This document shows positions 52,048-59,993 of a DNA stretch of 64,000 nucleotides, piece by piece; position 1 is the stretch's first letter, and each line of letters starts with the position of its first letter. The stretch is from Verrucomicrobiota bacterium (GTDB lineage Bacteria > Verrucomicrobiota > Verrucomicrobiia > Limisphaerales > JACRJZ01): contig JACRJZ010000090.1 in the NCBI GenBank assembly GCA_016219875.1, positions 19,342 to 83,341 on the forward strand, written 5' to 3'. The position numbers and the translations under genes are program-made. Below the pieces are notes generated by a model that was not told the DNA's origin, did no database searches, and saw nothing but the letters and a program-made list of their open reading frames with translations.

Positions 52048-53910
52048 ATGCAGAACACGCTGGCAGCACCACATCACCTGGCCGTGGGCCGGGACGTTCC
52101 CGGAACCCACGAGGCCCCTCACCCGGCCCCCGGCTTCTGGCGCCGGTACATCTTCTCCACCGATCACAAGATGATCGGCATCCAGTACGGCCTGACCGCG
52201 CTCGTGTTCATGCTGTTTGGCTTCTTCCTGATGCTGCTCATGCGCTGGCAACTCGCGTACCCGGGCCAACCGATCCCTTTCCTCGGCAAGGCGCTGGCGG
52301 CGCTGCTCGGGGAGGAAGCTGTGGGCCGGGACGCCGCAGGCCGCCTCGGCGTGATGCTGCCCGACCTCTACAACTCGTTCGGCGCGATGCATGGAACGAT
52401 CATGGTGTTTCTTGGCATCGTGCCGCTGGCCTTCGGCGCTTTCGGGAACTACGTGGTGCCGCTGCAAATCGGCGCGCCGGACATGGCGTTTCCACGACTG
52501 AACGCGGCCAGCTACTGGAGCTACCTCGCTGGCGGCGTGGTCATGCTGGTCAGCTTCTTCATTCCGGGCGGGGCCGCCAAGTCGGGCTGGACGTCGTATT
52601 CGCCCCTCGCCACGGTGGCGGACCAAGCGCATCGCTTCGACGGACAAACCTTCTGGCTCCTCGGCATGGTCCTGTTGATCACGTCTTCGCTGCTGGGGGC
52701 GGTCAACTTCATCACCACGATCATCCAGTTGCGGGCGAAAGGGCTGACCTGGATGCGGCTGCCGTTTTTCGTGTGGGCGCAATTCGTGACCGGGTTCCTG
52801 CTGCTGCTGGCGTTTCCGCCGCTGGAAGCCGCCGGCGTGATGCAACTCATGGACAACTTGCTCGACACGAGTTTCTTCCTGCCCACCGGCCTGATGATCA
52901 GCGGCACCAAGCCGGCGGTCAGCGGGGGCGGCAGCCCGTTGCTGTGGCAGCACCTCTTCTGGTTCCTGGCGCATCCGGAGGTGTACGTGTTGATCCTGCC
53001 GGGAATGGGCATTGTGGCGGAGATCATCGCCAACAACACCCGCAAGCCGCTCTGGGGCTACAAGCCGATGGTCTATTCCGTCCTCTCGATCGGGTTCCTG
53101 TCGTTCATTGTGTGGGCGCACCACATGTATCTCACCGGCATGGGCACCAAGATCAGTTCCTTCTTTCAGATCACGACGATGACGATCTCCATTCCGTCGG
53201 TCATCATCCTCACCGCCTTGTTCATTTCGCTCTGGGGCGGGTCAATCCGCTTCAACACGCCGATGCTGTTCGCGTTGGCTTTCCTGCCGATGTTCGGCAT
53301 CGGTGGTCTGACCGGCTTGCCGCTGGGCATGTCGGCGACGGACATCAACTTGCACGATACCTACTACGTGATCGCCCATTTCCACTATGTAGTCGCTCCG
53401 GGGACGATCTTTGCGCTCTTTGCCGGTCTCTACTACTGGTATCCGAAGGTGACGGGCCGGTTCATGAACGAGTCGTGGGGCCGGGTTCACTTCGTGCTCT
53501 CGTTCATTTTCATGAACTTGATCTTCATGCCCATGTTCATCCAGGGCCTGGCCGGCATGTCGCGACGCATGTATGACGGCGGCGCGTCTTACGGCGTGGA
53601 CAACGCGGGCGAGGGCGTGATGGGCGCGTTAAGCCATCTCGTGCTGCACATGAACAAGGACATCTCCCGCGCGGCGTGGCTGCTGGGCGTGGCTCAGATT
53701 CCGTTCATTCTGAATTTCTTCATCAGCCTGAAGCGCGGGAAGCGCGTCGAGTCGGACAACCCCTGGGCCGCCACCACGCTCGAATGGGCCACGCCCACGC
53801 CGCCACCCCACGGCAACTTCGCCACCACGCCGGAGGTGTTCCGCGGTCCGTACGAGTACAGCCAACCCGGCCACGCGAAAGATTTCACGATGCAAAACCA
53901 GCCCGCCTGA
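52048..53910 (+). CDS. ctaD: Cytochrome c oxidase subunit I
   Basis: A 620-residue heme-copper oxidase subunit I. Heme ligand and D-channel entrance: NSFGAMHGTIMVFLGIVPLA, IGAPDMAFPRLN (Asp kept). The CuB region LFWFLAHPEVYVLILPGMGI holds the His-Tyr cross-link pair and the proton Glu (residue 311). FIVWAHHMYLTGM supplies the CuB His pair and YYVIAHFHYVVAPG the heme His ligands. The K-channel lysine expected after ISIPSVI is Ile (residue 387). It follows the promoter at 51979. Confidence 0.96.
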   Translation: MQNTLAAPHHLAVGRDVPGTHEAPHPAPGFWRRYIFSTDHKMIGIQYGLTALVFMLFGFFLMLLMRWQLAYPGQPIPFLGKALAALLGEEAVGRDAAGRLGVMLPDLYNSFGAMHGTIMVFLGIVPLAFGAFGNYVVPLQIGAPDMAFPRLNAASYWSYLAGGVVMLVSFFIPGGAAKSGWTSYSPLATVADQAHRFDGQTFWLLGMVLLITSSLLGAVNFITTIIQLRAKGLTWMRLPFFVWAQFVTGFLLLLAFPPLEAAGVMQLMDNLLDTSFFLPTGLMISGTKPAVSGGGSPLLWQHLFWFLAHPEVYVLILPGMGIVAEIIANNTRKPLWGYKPMVYSVLSIGFLSFIVWAHHMYLTGMGTKISSFFQITTMTISIPSVIILTALFISLWGGSIRFNTPMLFALAFLPMFGIGGLTGLPLGMSATDINLHDTYYVIAHFHYVVAPGTIFALFAGLYYWYPKVTGRFMNESWGRVHFVLSFIFMNLIFMPMFIQGLAGMSRRMYDGGASYGVDNAGEGVMGALSHLVLHMNKDISRAAWLLGVAQIPFILNFFISLKRGKRVESDNPWAATTLEWATPTPPPHGNFATTPEVFRGPYEYSQPGHAKDFTMQNQPA

Positions 53911-53925
53911 CGCGATCCCGACCTC

Positions 53926-54717
53926 ATGGACGCCGCCATTCCCTACACCACGCAACTCCGCCGCGACACCGGACTCTACAACGCCAAGGTGGGCATCTGG
54001 CTGTTCCTGGCCTCGGAGGTGATGCTCTTCGGCGCGCTGTTTTCCTCCTACGTGCTGTTGCGGGTGGGCGCGGACTCGTGGCCGCACGGCTTGCTCAACG
54101 TTCCCATCGGCACGTTCAACACCGCCGTGCTGATCACGTCGAGCGTCACCGTCGTGATGGCCTGGGCCTCGCTCAAGATGGGCCAGTTGAAGAACGCCCG
54201 GCGCTACTTGCTGGCCACCGTCCTGTGCGCGGCCATGTTCCTGGGGGTCAAGACGGTCGAGTACCGGGACAAGTTCACCCATTACGAGGTTCGGTTCACC
54301 GACGGCAAAGTCCTGACGGGGCACGTCAAAGCGCTGGGCCGCACGGCCTTTCTCTCGCTCAGCAAACTCAAGATGATGAAGGTGGAGAAGTTTGCGTTCC
54401 ATCCCGACGCCGCCCACGGCGCCGCTGTAGCGACACACGCATCGTCGATGGAGGTCGAGACGGCCAAGGTGGAGAAACTGGAGTGCTTCGGCCCGTGGCA
54501 CCACACCTACTTCGCGATTTACTTCGCGTTGACGGGCCTGCACGGGTTGCACGTCTTCGGCGGGATGCTGGTGTTCCTTTACTTCTTCGGACCGGGAGCG
54601 GTCCTGTATCGCGCCGACCCGGTGCGCTACACCAACCGCATCGAAGTGGCCGGCTTGTTCTGGCACTTCGTGGACTTGGTGTGGATCTTCCTCTTTCCAG
54701 TGCTCTACCTGCTCTAG
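53926..54717 (+). CDS. ctaE: Cytochrome c oxidase subunit III with large insertion
   Basis: A 263-residue subunit III. The core is recognisable: GIWLFLASEVMLFGALFSSY, the later GPWHHTYFAIYFALTGLHGL and HVFGGMLVFLYFF, ending HFVDLVWIFLFPVLYLL. Between the third and fourth helices lies an extra hydrophilic segment of about 75 residues (115-187), such as VLTGHVKALGRTAFLSLSKL and KFAFHPDAAHGAAV, absent from typical subunit III. Its function is unknown. Fifteen bases after ctaD. Confidence 0.93.
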   Translation: MDAAIPYTTQLRRDTGLYNAKVGIWLFLASEVMLFGALFSSYVLLRVGADSWPHGLLNVPIGTFNTAVLITSSVTVVMAWASLKMGQLKNARRYLLATVLCAAMFLGVKTVEYRDKFTHYEVRFTDGKVLTGHVKALGRTAFLSLSKLKMMKVEKFAFHPDAAHGAAVATHASSMEVETAKVEKLECFGPWHHTYFAIYFALTGLHGLHVFGGMLVFLYFFGPGAVLYRADPVRYTNRIEVAGLFWHFVDLVWIFLFPVLYLL

Positions 54718-54724
54718 GAACCGC

Positions 54725-55078
54725 ATGAACACGACCGTTATGACCGAGCCCCATCCGCAGCCGCACGACTCGCACTCGCCGGAAGACATCCAGCGGCACG
54801 TCAAGGTGTACCTCCTCATCGGCCTGTGTCTGCTGCTGGGCACGGCGCTGACGGTGGGCGCCTACTACGTGCATTTCACCAGCGTGGTGACGACGATCAC
54901 GGTGGCGTTGTGCATCGCTTCGGTGAAGGCCGGGCTGGTGGCCGCGTATTTCATGCACCTGATTTCCGAGAAGCGAATGATCTACGTGCTGCTGGTCTTC
55001 ACCGGCTTTTTCTTCCTGGGGCTGATGCTCCTGACGGTGTGGGCCGCTCAAGACTATCCCATGCTGCCGGCCCGCTGA
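54725..55078 (+). CDS. ctaF: Cytochrome c oxidase subunit IV (CtaF-type)
   Basis: A 117-residue protein with a His/Pro-rich N-terminus and three helices (LLIGLCLLLGTALTVGAYYV, TITVALCIASVKAGLVAAYF-MHL, VLLVFTGFFFLGLMLLTVWA). The SVKAGLVAAYFMHL block is the prokaryotic Cox4 hallmark. It stabilises the oxidase core. Confidence 0.92.
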   Translation: MNTTVMTEPHPQPHDSHSPEDIQRHVKVYLLIGLCLLLGTALTVGAYYVHFTSVVTTITVALCIASVKAGLVAAYFMHLISEKRMIYVLLVFTGFFFLGLMLLTVWAAQDYPMLPAR

Positions 55079-55079
55079 C

Positions 55080-55286
55080 ATGTCCCTCAAAGTCTTCCAT
55101 CTCATCTTCGTGGCCGCCTCGATCCTGCTGGCGTTCGGATTCGGTGGGTGGTGTTTTATGCAACTGTCGCGTGGCGGCGGGCTGGGCAATCTTGCAAGCG
55201 GCATCGGCTCCTTGGCGGTGGGTGCGGCCTTGATCGTTTACGGCCGGGCCGTGTGGAGGAAACTGCAACAACTGGACCACGAATGA
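55080..55286 (+). CDS. Small membrane protein in the cox operon
   Basis: A 68-residue protein beginning 1 base after ctaF with two hydrophobic helices (FHLIFVAASILLAFGFGGWC and IGSLAVGAALIVYGRAVWRK). No family recognised. Its stop overlaps the next start as ATGA. Conserved position within the operon suggests a role in oxidase assembly, which is inference. Confidence 0.75.
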   Translation: MSLKVFHLIFVAASILLAFGFGGWCFMQLSRGGGLGNLASGIGSLAVGAALIVYGRAVWRKLQQLDHE

Positions 55287-55822
55287 ACTCCCTGACCCAA
55301 CTCCTGGCCTGCGCGGCGTGCTTCGGCCGGACTGACGACCGGCTGGCCCAAGGCATGAACGCGGGCATCCTGACGCTGTTGGCCGTCATCGGCTCTGTGC
55401 TGGTGGGCGTGGCGGCGTTCTTCATTTATGTGGCGCGACGCAATGCGCGGCTGGCCCGCCCGGCCAGCCCTGACCCCAGGATTCAGGACCGCCTCGGGCC
55501 TCGGGGATTCCCCACGATTTCACAAGCACGCGGCGGAACCACGGACCACCCCGTAGCGGCGTCTCGGCAGAACGCCGATCTTCCCAGCGTCAAAGAACGG
55601 CGGCGCTCTGCCGAGACGCCGCGACAGGGAGAGAGTCCAGGAGCAAAGCGCCCTGCACATCCACTTTCTTCCCATGCGACGGAGAAAGGGCATTCGCCCA
55701 GGGCGCACGGGAGAAGGAGATCACGCGCCAGACGCGGCGGCGTGGGGTTCCCCCCTTCCACGCCGGACGGAGCGAGGACGGGATCGAAGAGAATCCGTCG
55801 AGGGTTCTGGCGTTTCGATTGA
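55283..55822 (+). CDS. Small membrane protein extended by a P2 repeat
   Basis: A 179-residue frame. Residues 1-65 look genuine: a CACFG-like Cys pair (LLACAACFGRTDD) and one helix (GILTLLAVIGSVLVGVAAFF). The remainder is basic, low-complexity and is translated across a P2 REP pair (about residues 91-115, AASRQNAD then RRSAETP), so the C-terminus appears to be acquired from the repeat and following non-coding DNA. It overlaps the previous stop and ends 7 bases before ctaC. Confidence 0.65.
   Translation: MNSLTQLLACAACFGRTDDRLAQGMNAGILTLLAVIGSVLVGVAAFFIYVARRNARLARPASPDPRIQDRLGPRGFPTISQARGGTTDHPVAASRQNADLPSVKERRRSAETPRQGESPGAKRPAHPLSSHATEKGHSPRAHGRRRSRARRGGVGFPPSTPDGARTGSKRIRRGFWRFD
55553..55625. 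repeat. Family P2 BIME-like inverted pair inside a coding region
   Basis: GTAGCGGCGTCTCGGCAGAA and GGCGCTCTGCCGAGACGCCG face each other across about 30 bases. Both arms are read in frame by the small cox-operon gene. Confidence 0.9.
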
Positions 55823-55829
55823 GAAAGCG

Positions 55830-56600
55830 ATGGCACTCATGGGCGAATTCCTTGGATCACCTTTGATCGGTTCCGAGCACGGGGCCAGCGTGGACAATCT
55901 GTCCTGGCTCATCCACCTGCTGATGGCGGTGCTGTTTGTGGGCTGGCTGGTCTATTTCGGGATTGTCCTGTTCAAGTTTCGAGCCAACCGGCACCCGCGG
56001 GCTAACCCCGAAGGCGTGAAGCACCACGCCTCGAACTACATTGAGATCGCCGTCGCCGTCATTGAGGCCGTGCTGCTGGGCGCGCTGGCGATCCCGCTGT
56101 GGCGGACGGCCGTGGCGGCGTGGCCGGAAGAAAAGGACTCCACCGTCATCGGCGTCATGGGCCGCCAGTTCAACTGGACCGCGCACTACGCCGGGCCGGA
56201 CGGCGTGTTTGGCAAGAAGGACCCGAAGCTTGTCTCCGCCTCCGATCCGTTCGGCATCGACCGCCAGTCCCCCGGCGCTGCGGACGACGTAGTGGTGGTG
56301 AACGATTTCGTCGTTCCCGTGAACAAGCCGGTCATCGCCAAGATCACCTCGCAGGACGTGATCCACAGCTTCGCCGTGCGACCGATGCGCGTGACGCAGG
56401 ATGCGATTCCCGGCCTGATGATTCCCGTCCACTTCAAACCTATCCGGACTGGCACCAACCTCATCAATTGCGTGCAGCTCTGCGGCAACTCCCACTACGC
56501 CATGAAAGGCACGCTGGCCGTGGTGACGCAAAAGGAATTCGACGACTGGTTGGCCAGCAAGTCAAAGACCGCGCCCAAGGCCCCGGTGAACTACGAGTAA
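55830..56600 (+). CDS. ctaC: Cytochrome c oxidase subunit II
   Basis: A 256-residue subunit II. Two membrane helices (LSWLIHLLMAVLFVGWLVYF and IEIAVAVIEAVLLGALAIPL) precede the CuA cupredoxin domain. CuA ligands: VIHSFAVRPM (His) and CVQLCGNSHYAMKG (Cys-Cys-His-Met spacing C-x3-C-x3-H-x2-M). The usual CxExC Glu is Gln here. A hydrophilic loop (KKDPKLVSASDPFGIDRQ) before the ligand strand is longer than usual. No cytochrome c domain is fused. RBS-like GAGAAAG precedes the ATG at 55830. Confidence 0.94.
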   Translation: MALMGEFLGSPLIGSEHGASVDNLSWLIHLLMAVLFVGWLVYFGIVLFKFRANRHPRANPEGVKHHASNYIEIAVAVIEAVLLGALAIPLWRTAVAAWPEEKDSTVIGVMGRQFNWTAHYAGPDGVFGKKDPKLVSASDPFGIDRQSPGAADDVVVVNDFVVPVNKPVIAKITSQDVIHSFAVRPMRVTQDAIPGLMIPVHFKPIRTGTNLINCVQLCGNSHYAMKGTLAVVTQKEFDDWLASKSKTAPKAPVNYE

Positions 56601-56630
56601 ACGGACCACCTGCCCATGAGCCATCTCCTC

Positions 56631-56703
56631 GTAGCGGCGTCTCGGCAGAGCGCCGCCATTCTCTGAAGCTTGAGACAACGGCTCCCTATCGAGACGCTGC
56701 TAC
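56631..56703. repeat. Family P2 BIME-like inverted pair, diverged right arm
   Basis: GTAGCGGCGTCTCGGCAGAG, then after about 25 bases a right arm ATCGAGACGCTGCTAC with several mismatches to the left. It lies between ctaC and the DCC gene and may act as a transcription barrier. Confidence 0.8.
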
Positions 56704-56733
56704 GAGGAAGTTCATCCCAAAATCCCGCGAGTC

Positions 56734-57126
56734 ATGGACCCTTCACCCGACAACCTGGTCCTCTTCGATGGCTCCTGCGGCTTCTGCTCGGCGTCGGTGC
56801 AATTCATCCTTCGGCACGACCGGCATTCCGTTTTCAAGTTTGCTCCATTCCAATCCGATTTGGGCAGGAGCCTGCTCGCCGAATACGGACTTGGTCCAGC
56901 AGACCCCAATTCCCTGGTGCTGCTGAAGGGAAACCGGACCTTCGTCAAGAGCAGCGCTGTCATCGAGATCGCGCGCGAGTTGGGCGGGGTTTGGAGACTG
57001 ACGGCACTCCTGAGAGCCGTGCCCCGGCCAGTTCGGGATTGGGCCTATTCACTGGTGGCGCGGAACCGGCACCGATGGGGGAAAGGGCCGGCGGCGTGCG
57101 CGGTTCCGCCGGGGAAGATACGCTAG
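56734..57126 (+). CDS. DCC-family (DUF393) thiol-oxidoreductase-like protein
   Basis: A 130-residue protein. The hallmark LVLFDGSCGFCSASVQFILR holds the DxxCxxC motif near residue 12-18, and DPNSLVLLKGNRTFVKSSAV with RDWAYSLVARNRHRW follows the family pattern. DUF393 proteins are predicted thiol-disulfide oxidoreductases with a thioredoxin-like fold. Location after the oxidase genes suggests a possible part in metal-centre assembly, but this is inference only. Confidence 0.9.
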   Translation: MDPSPDNLVLFDGSCGFCSASVQFILRHDRHSVFKFAPFQSDLGRSLLAEYGLGPADPNSLVLLKGNRTFVKSSAVIEIARELGGVWRLTALLRAVPRPVRDWAYSLVARNRHRWGKGPAACAVPPGKIR

Positions 57127-57169
57127 AGATTTTTGCGGTGAATTGAGCCTGAACCCCGATTTTGAATCA

Positions 57170-57293
57170 CCACGAAACACACGAAACACACGAAAAGGCT
57201 GGCCCCATTTCATCATTTTCCATCGCGCGACTCTTGTGCAGGGTCAGCATGACGGTTCCGGTTCTGCTTTCGTGTGTTTCGTGTGTTTCGTGG
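57170..57293. repeat. Family P5 palindrome
   Basis: CCACGAAACACACGAAACAC and its complement GTGTTTCGTGTGTTTCGTGG flank about 70 bases. The arms are made of ACACGAA units and lack the GTAG end. The first of two P5 copies in the 57127-57688 gap, which contains no gene. Confidence 0.88.
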
Positions 57294-57451
57294 TGCCCGC
57301 TTCGATTTCGGGTTGAGTGTTCGGACTCGGCAAATCCTCCCACTCCGAAGCGTGGAGGCATCCCCTGGCTGTCGGCGAATGGAGCAACGACCATCAACGC
57401 TGGCGCAAAGGGCGGCACTTGGGCTTAGCCGTCTCCATGCAGTCGAGGGAA

Positions 57452-57611
57452 CCACGAAACACACGAAAGACACGAAAACAAAGGCTGAACCGCGGTGGGG
57501 AGCGGAGGCGCCGGCGTCACCAAAAGGTGACAGCGCTGAGGAACCTTTCCGTCCCCGCGCCAGCCACGGTCTTTTTTGGTCTTCCTTTCGTGTGTTTCGT
57601 GTCTTTCGTGG
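57452..57611. repeat. Family P5 palindrome
   Basis: CCACGAAACACACGAAAGAC and GTGTCTTTCGTGG form the second copy. The spacer differs from the first copy. Confidence 0.88.
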
Positions 57612-57688
57612 TTCCACTGAATTGTTTCGGCTCAGGTGACGGCTTGCTCCGCCTTGCATCCTCGCGGTGTCCTGCCATGCTCGCGGCC

Positions 57689-59131
57689 ATGAAACTTTTC
57701 GTCACGTTGGCGGGCGTTGCTGCGGGGTTGATGAGCGTGTCCCAGGCTTCGGCGGGGACGGTTCGCGCTCATCCGGCGCCAGCGGGCGAGGCCTTGTCGA
57801 AGGATTTCACAGTGAAGGTCGAGGGCCAGGAGGTTCCGGTCTATGTCGCCAAAGTGGCCCCCGCGGAGCCGGCACGGCGCTGGAAAGCGATGGATGACAA
57901 GGCCAACTCCGCGGATTACTTCGAGACGGCGTCGTTCGCCTACTTCGACATGGACGGCGCCGTGACCGTCACGGTGACTTGCCCGGAGGCGATTCGTTCC
58001 GCCAAAGTCCTGCCCTCGTCATTCAAGATCAGGCCGAGGGTCGAAGGGAAAAGTCTGAGCCTGACCCTCACGGAGCCAAAACCGGTGACCCTCGAGGTGA
58101 ATGGAGACTGGGTCGGCGCGTTGCATCTTTTCGCCAACCCGCCGGAGGCCCACGCCCCGCGGCCCGGCGATCCCAACGTGATCTATTTCGGTCCCGGCAT
58201 TCACGAGGTAAGCCACCTGGTGGTAAGCAACAATCAGACGGTCTATGTCGCCGGCGGCGCGGTCGTGCGCGGCGTGATTCGGCCGGACGAGCCGCACCGA
58301 ATCAGCGGCTACAGCGGGCTGCGCACGTACTCGCCGACCTTCGTGCTGAGAGGGACGAACATCACGTTCCGCGGGCGCGGCATCGTGGATGGCAGCCGTT
58401 GCACGACGCACGCGCGGAACCTCGTGGTCGTGCAGGGCCAAGACATCGCTCTGGAGGGCGTGATCTTGCGCGACTCCAGCACCTGGACGGTGCCGGTGCG
58501 CCAGTCCGACCGGGTCCGGATCAAGAACGTCAAGCTGCTGGGCTACCGCGCCAATTCGGACGGCATCGACCTCTGCAACAGCCGGGACGTGACCGTGGAA
58601 GGCTGTTTCATCCGCACGCTCGACGACTTGATCGTGGTGAAGACCGATCAGCGGCAAGGGGAAGCGCGCCGCATCGTGGCCAGGGATTGCGTGCTGTGGA
58701 ACGAAGTGGCGCACGCCCTGAGCATCGGCGCGGAGTCGAGGGAGAATGTCGAGGACGTGCTCTTCACGAACTGCGACGTGATCCACGACAAGGGCCGCGA
58801 GTGGACCTTGCGCGTCTATCATTGCGACTCGGCGCGCATCCGCAACGTGCGCTTCGAGAACCTCCGCATCGAGGAATCCCCGCGGCTGATCTCGCTCTGG
58901 ATCGACAAGGCTGTCTGGACGCGGGACCCCGAGCGCGGGCACATCGACCAAGTGCGCTTCAAGGGCATTGAGGCGGCCGCCAATCCACTGCGCGTGGAAC
59001 TGAAGGGCTTCGATGCCGGTCACGCGGTGGAGAACGTCGCCTTTGAAGACGTGGTCGTGAACGGCCAGCCGCTGACTTTGGCGAACGTGAAGACCAACGC
59101 GTTCGTGAGGCAGGTCACGGTCACGCCCTAA
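57689..59131 (+). CDS. GH28-like secreted polygalacturonase-type protein
   Basis: A 480-residue exported protein (signal LFVTLAGVAAGLMSVSQASA). The right-handed beta-helix of GH28 shows FRGRGIVDGSRCTTHARNLV, VILRDSSTWTVPVRQSDRVR, NVKLLGYRANSDGIDLCNSR and VEGCFIRTLDDLIVVKTDQR, which carry the NSDGID and TLDD Asp motifs; HALSIGAESRENVEDVLFTN follows. GH28 enzymes hydrolyse pectin-type polymers; the exact substrate is open. An ATG at 57677 is an alternative start. Confidence 0.88.
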   Translation: MKLFVTLAGVAAGLMSVSQASAGTVRAHPAPAGEALSKDFTVKVEGQEVPVYVAKVAPAEPARRWKAMDDKANSADYFETASFAYFDMDGAVTVTVTCPEAIRSAKVLPSSFKIRPRVEGKSLSLTLTEPKPVTLEVNGDWVGALHLFANPPEAHAPRPGDPNVIYFGPGIHEVSHLVVSNNQTVYVAGGAVVRGVIRPDEPHRISGYSGLRTYSPTFVLRGTNITFRGRGIVDGSRCTTHARNLVVVQGQDIALEGVILRDSSTWTVPVRQSDRVRIKNVKLLGYRANSDGIDLCNSRDVTVEGCFIRTLDDLIVVKTDQRQGEARRIVARDCVLWNEVAHALSIGAESRENVEDVLFTNCDVIHDKGREWTLRVYHCDSARIRNVRFENLRIEESPRLISLWIDKAVWTRDPERGHIDQVRFKGIEAAANPLRVELKGFDAGHAVENVAFEDVVVNGQPLTLANVKTNAFVRQVTVTP

Positions 59132-59173
59132 CCGGCTCCCTGGACCAACCGTTCGGAAGACTTCGTTTTCTCC

Positions 59174-59779
59174 ATGCTCCAGGCAACGCCTCAGCCGCCC
59201 CAAGGCTTGATCTTCGATTTCGACGGCACGCTCGCCGACACCATGCCGCTGCACTATCGCGCCTGGCAGGTGTTGATGAAACGGCACGGCTTCCACTTCA
59301 GCGAGGAGCGGCTCTACGCGATGGGCGGCATCCCGTCACGCGACATTCTGCGGACGTTGCGCGACGAGCAAGGACTGAGCTTCGACCCGCTCGCTGTAGC
59401 CCGCGAGAAGGAGGAAGCGTATCTGGACCTGCTGCAGGAAGTGGAGCCGATTCACGAGATCGTCGGCATCGCGCGCGAAAACCACGGGCGCCTTCCGATG
59501 GCCGTGGCCACGGGCGGAACGCGCCGCGTCATCGCCACCGTGCTGGAGCACCTGAAGATCGGGCACCTCTTCAACGCCGTGGTGACGAGCGAGGACGTGG
59601 TCCGCCAGAAGCCGGCACCGGACATTTTCCTCGAAGCCGCGCGGCGCATTGGCGTGCCGCCGCAATGCTGCCGCGCTTACGAGGACACCGACCTCGGCCT
59701 GCAAGCCATCCGCGCCGCGGGCATGGAAGCCGTGGACGTGCGCGCGTGGCTGGCCGCCGCGAGGCCGGCCGGTACGTAG
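59174..59779 (+). CDS. HAD-family phosphatase, beta-phosphoglucomutase/YqaB-like
   Basis: A 201-residue HAD hydrolase. Motif I GLIFDFDGTLADTMPLHYRA, motif II VATGGTRRV, motif III Lys in VRQKPAPDIFL, motif IV YEDTDLGLQAIRAAG. The cap domain contains MGGIPSRDILRTL, typical of fructose-1-phosphate phosphatase or beta-phosphoglucomutase relatives. Sugar-phosphate hydrolysis is inferred. Its TAG stop (59777-59779) is the GTAG of the following P1 repeat. Confidence 0.9.
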   Translation: MLQATPQPPQGLIFDFDGTLADTMPLHYRAWQVLMKRHGFHFSEERLYAMGGIPSRDILRTLRDEQGLSFDPLAVAREKEEAYLDLLQEVEPIHEIVGIARENHGRLPMAVATGGTRRVIATVLEHLKIGHLFNAVVTSEDVVRQKPAPDIFLEAARRIGVPPQCCRAYEDTDLGLQAIRAAGMEAVDVRAWLAAARPAGT

Positions 59780-59865
59780 CAGCCGGCGTGAGCAGGCTCC
59801 GTTCAGAGGTCAGAGGTCAGGAGTCGGACAAGACATCGGAGCTTTGTTATGTCGGCGGCTGCCAC
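59776..59865. repeat. Family P1 BIME-like inverted pair, partly diverged
   Basis: GTAGCAGCCGGCGTGAGCAG, then AGAGGTCAGAGGTCAGGAGT spacer units and a right arm TATGTCGGCGGCTGCCAC. It begins inside the last codons of the HAD gene and supplies its stop. Gap 59866-59993 shows nothing else. Confidence 0.85.
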
Positions 59866-59993
59866 AGGTTTTTGAGATCACCTCTTGGGACGCGCGCTGG
59901 TGCATTTCATTTGCGGGACCCCCGCTCCGCCACTAATCTTTGCGCCAACGGGGTCGATGTACCCGGTGATGTTTGAAACGAACGAACACTAGC

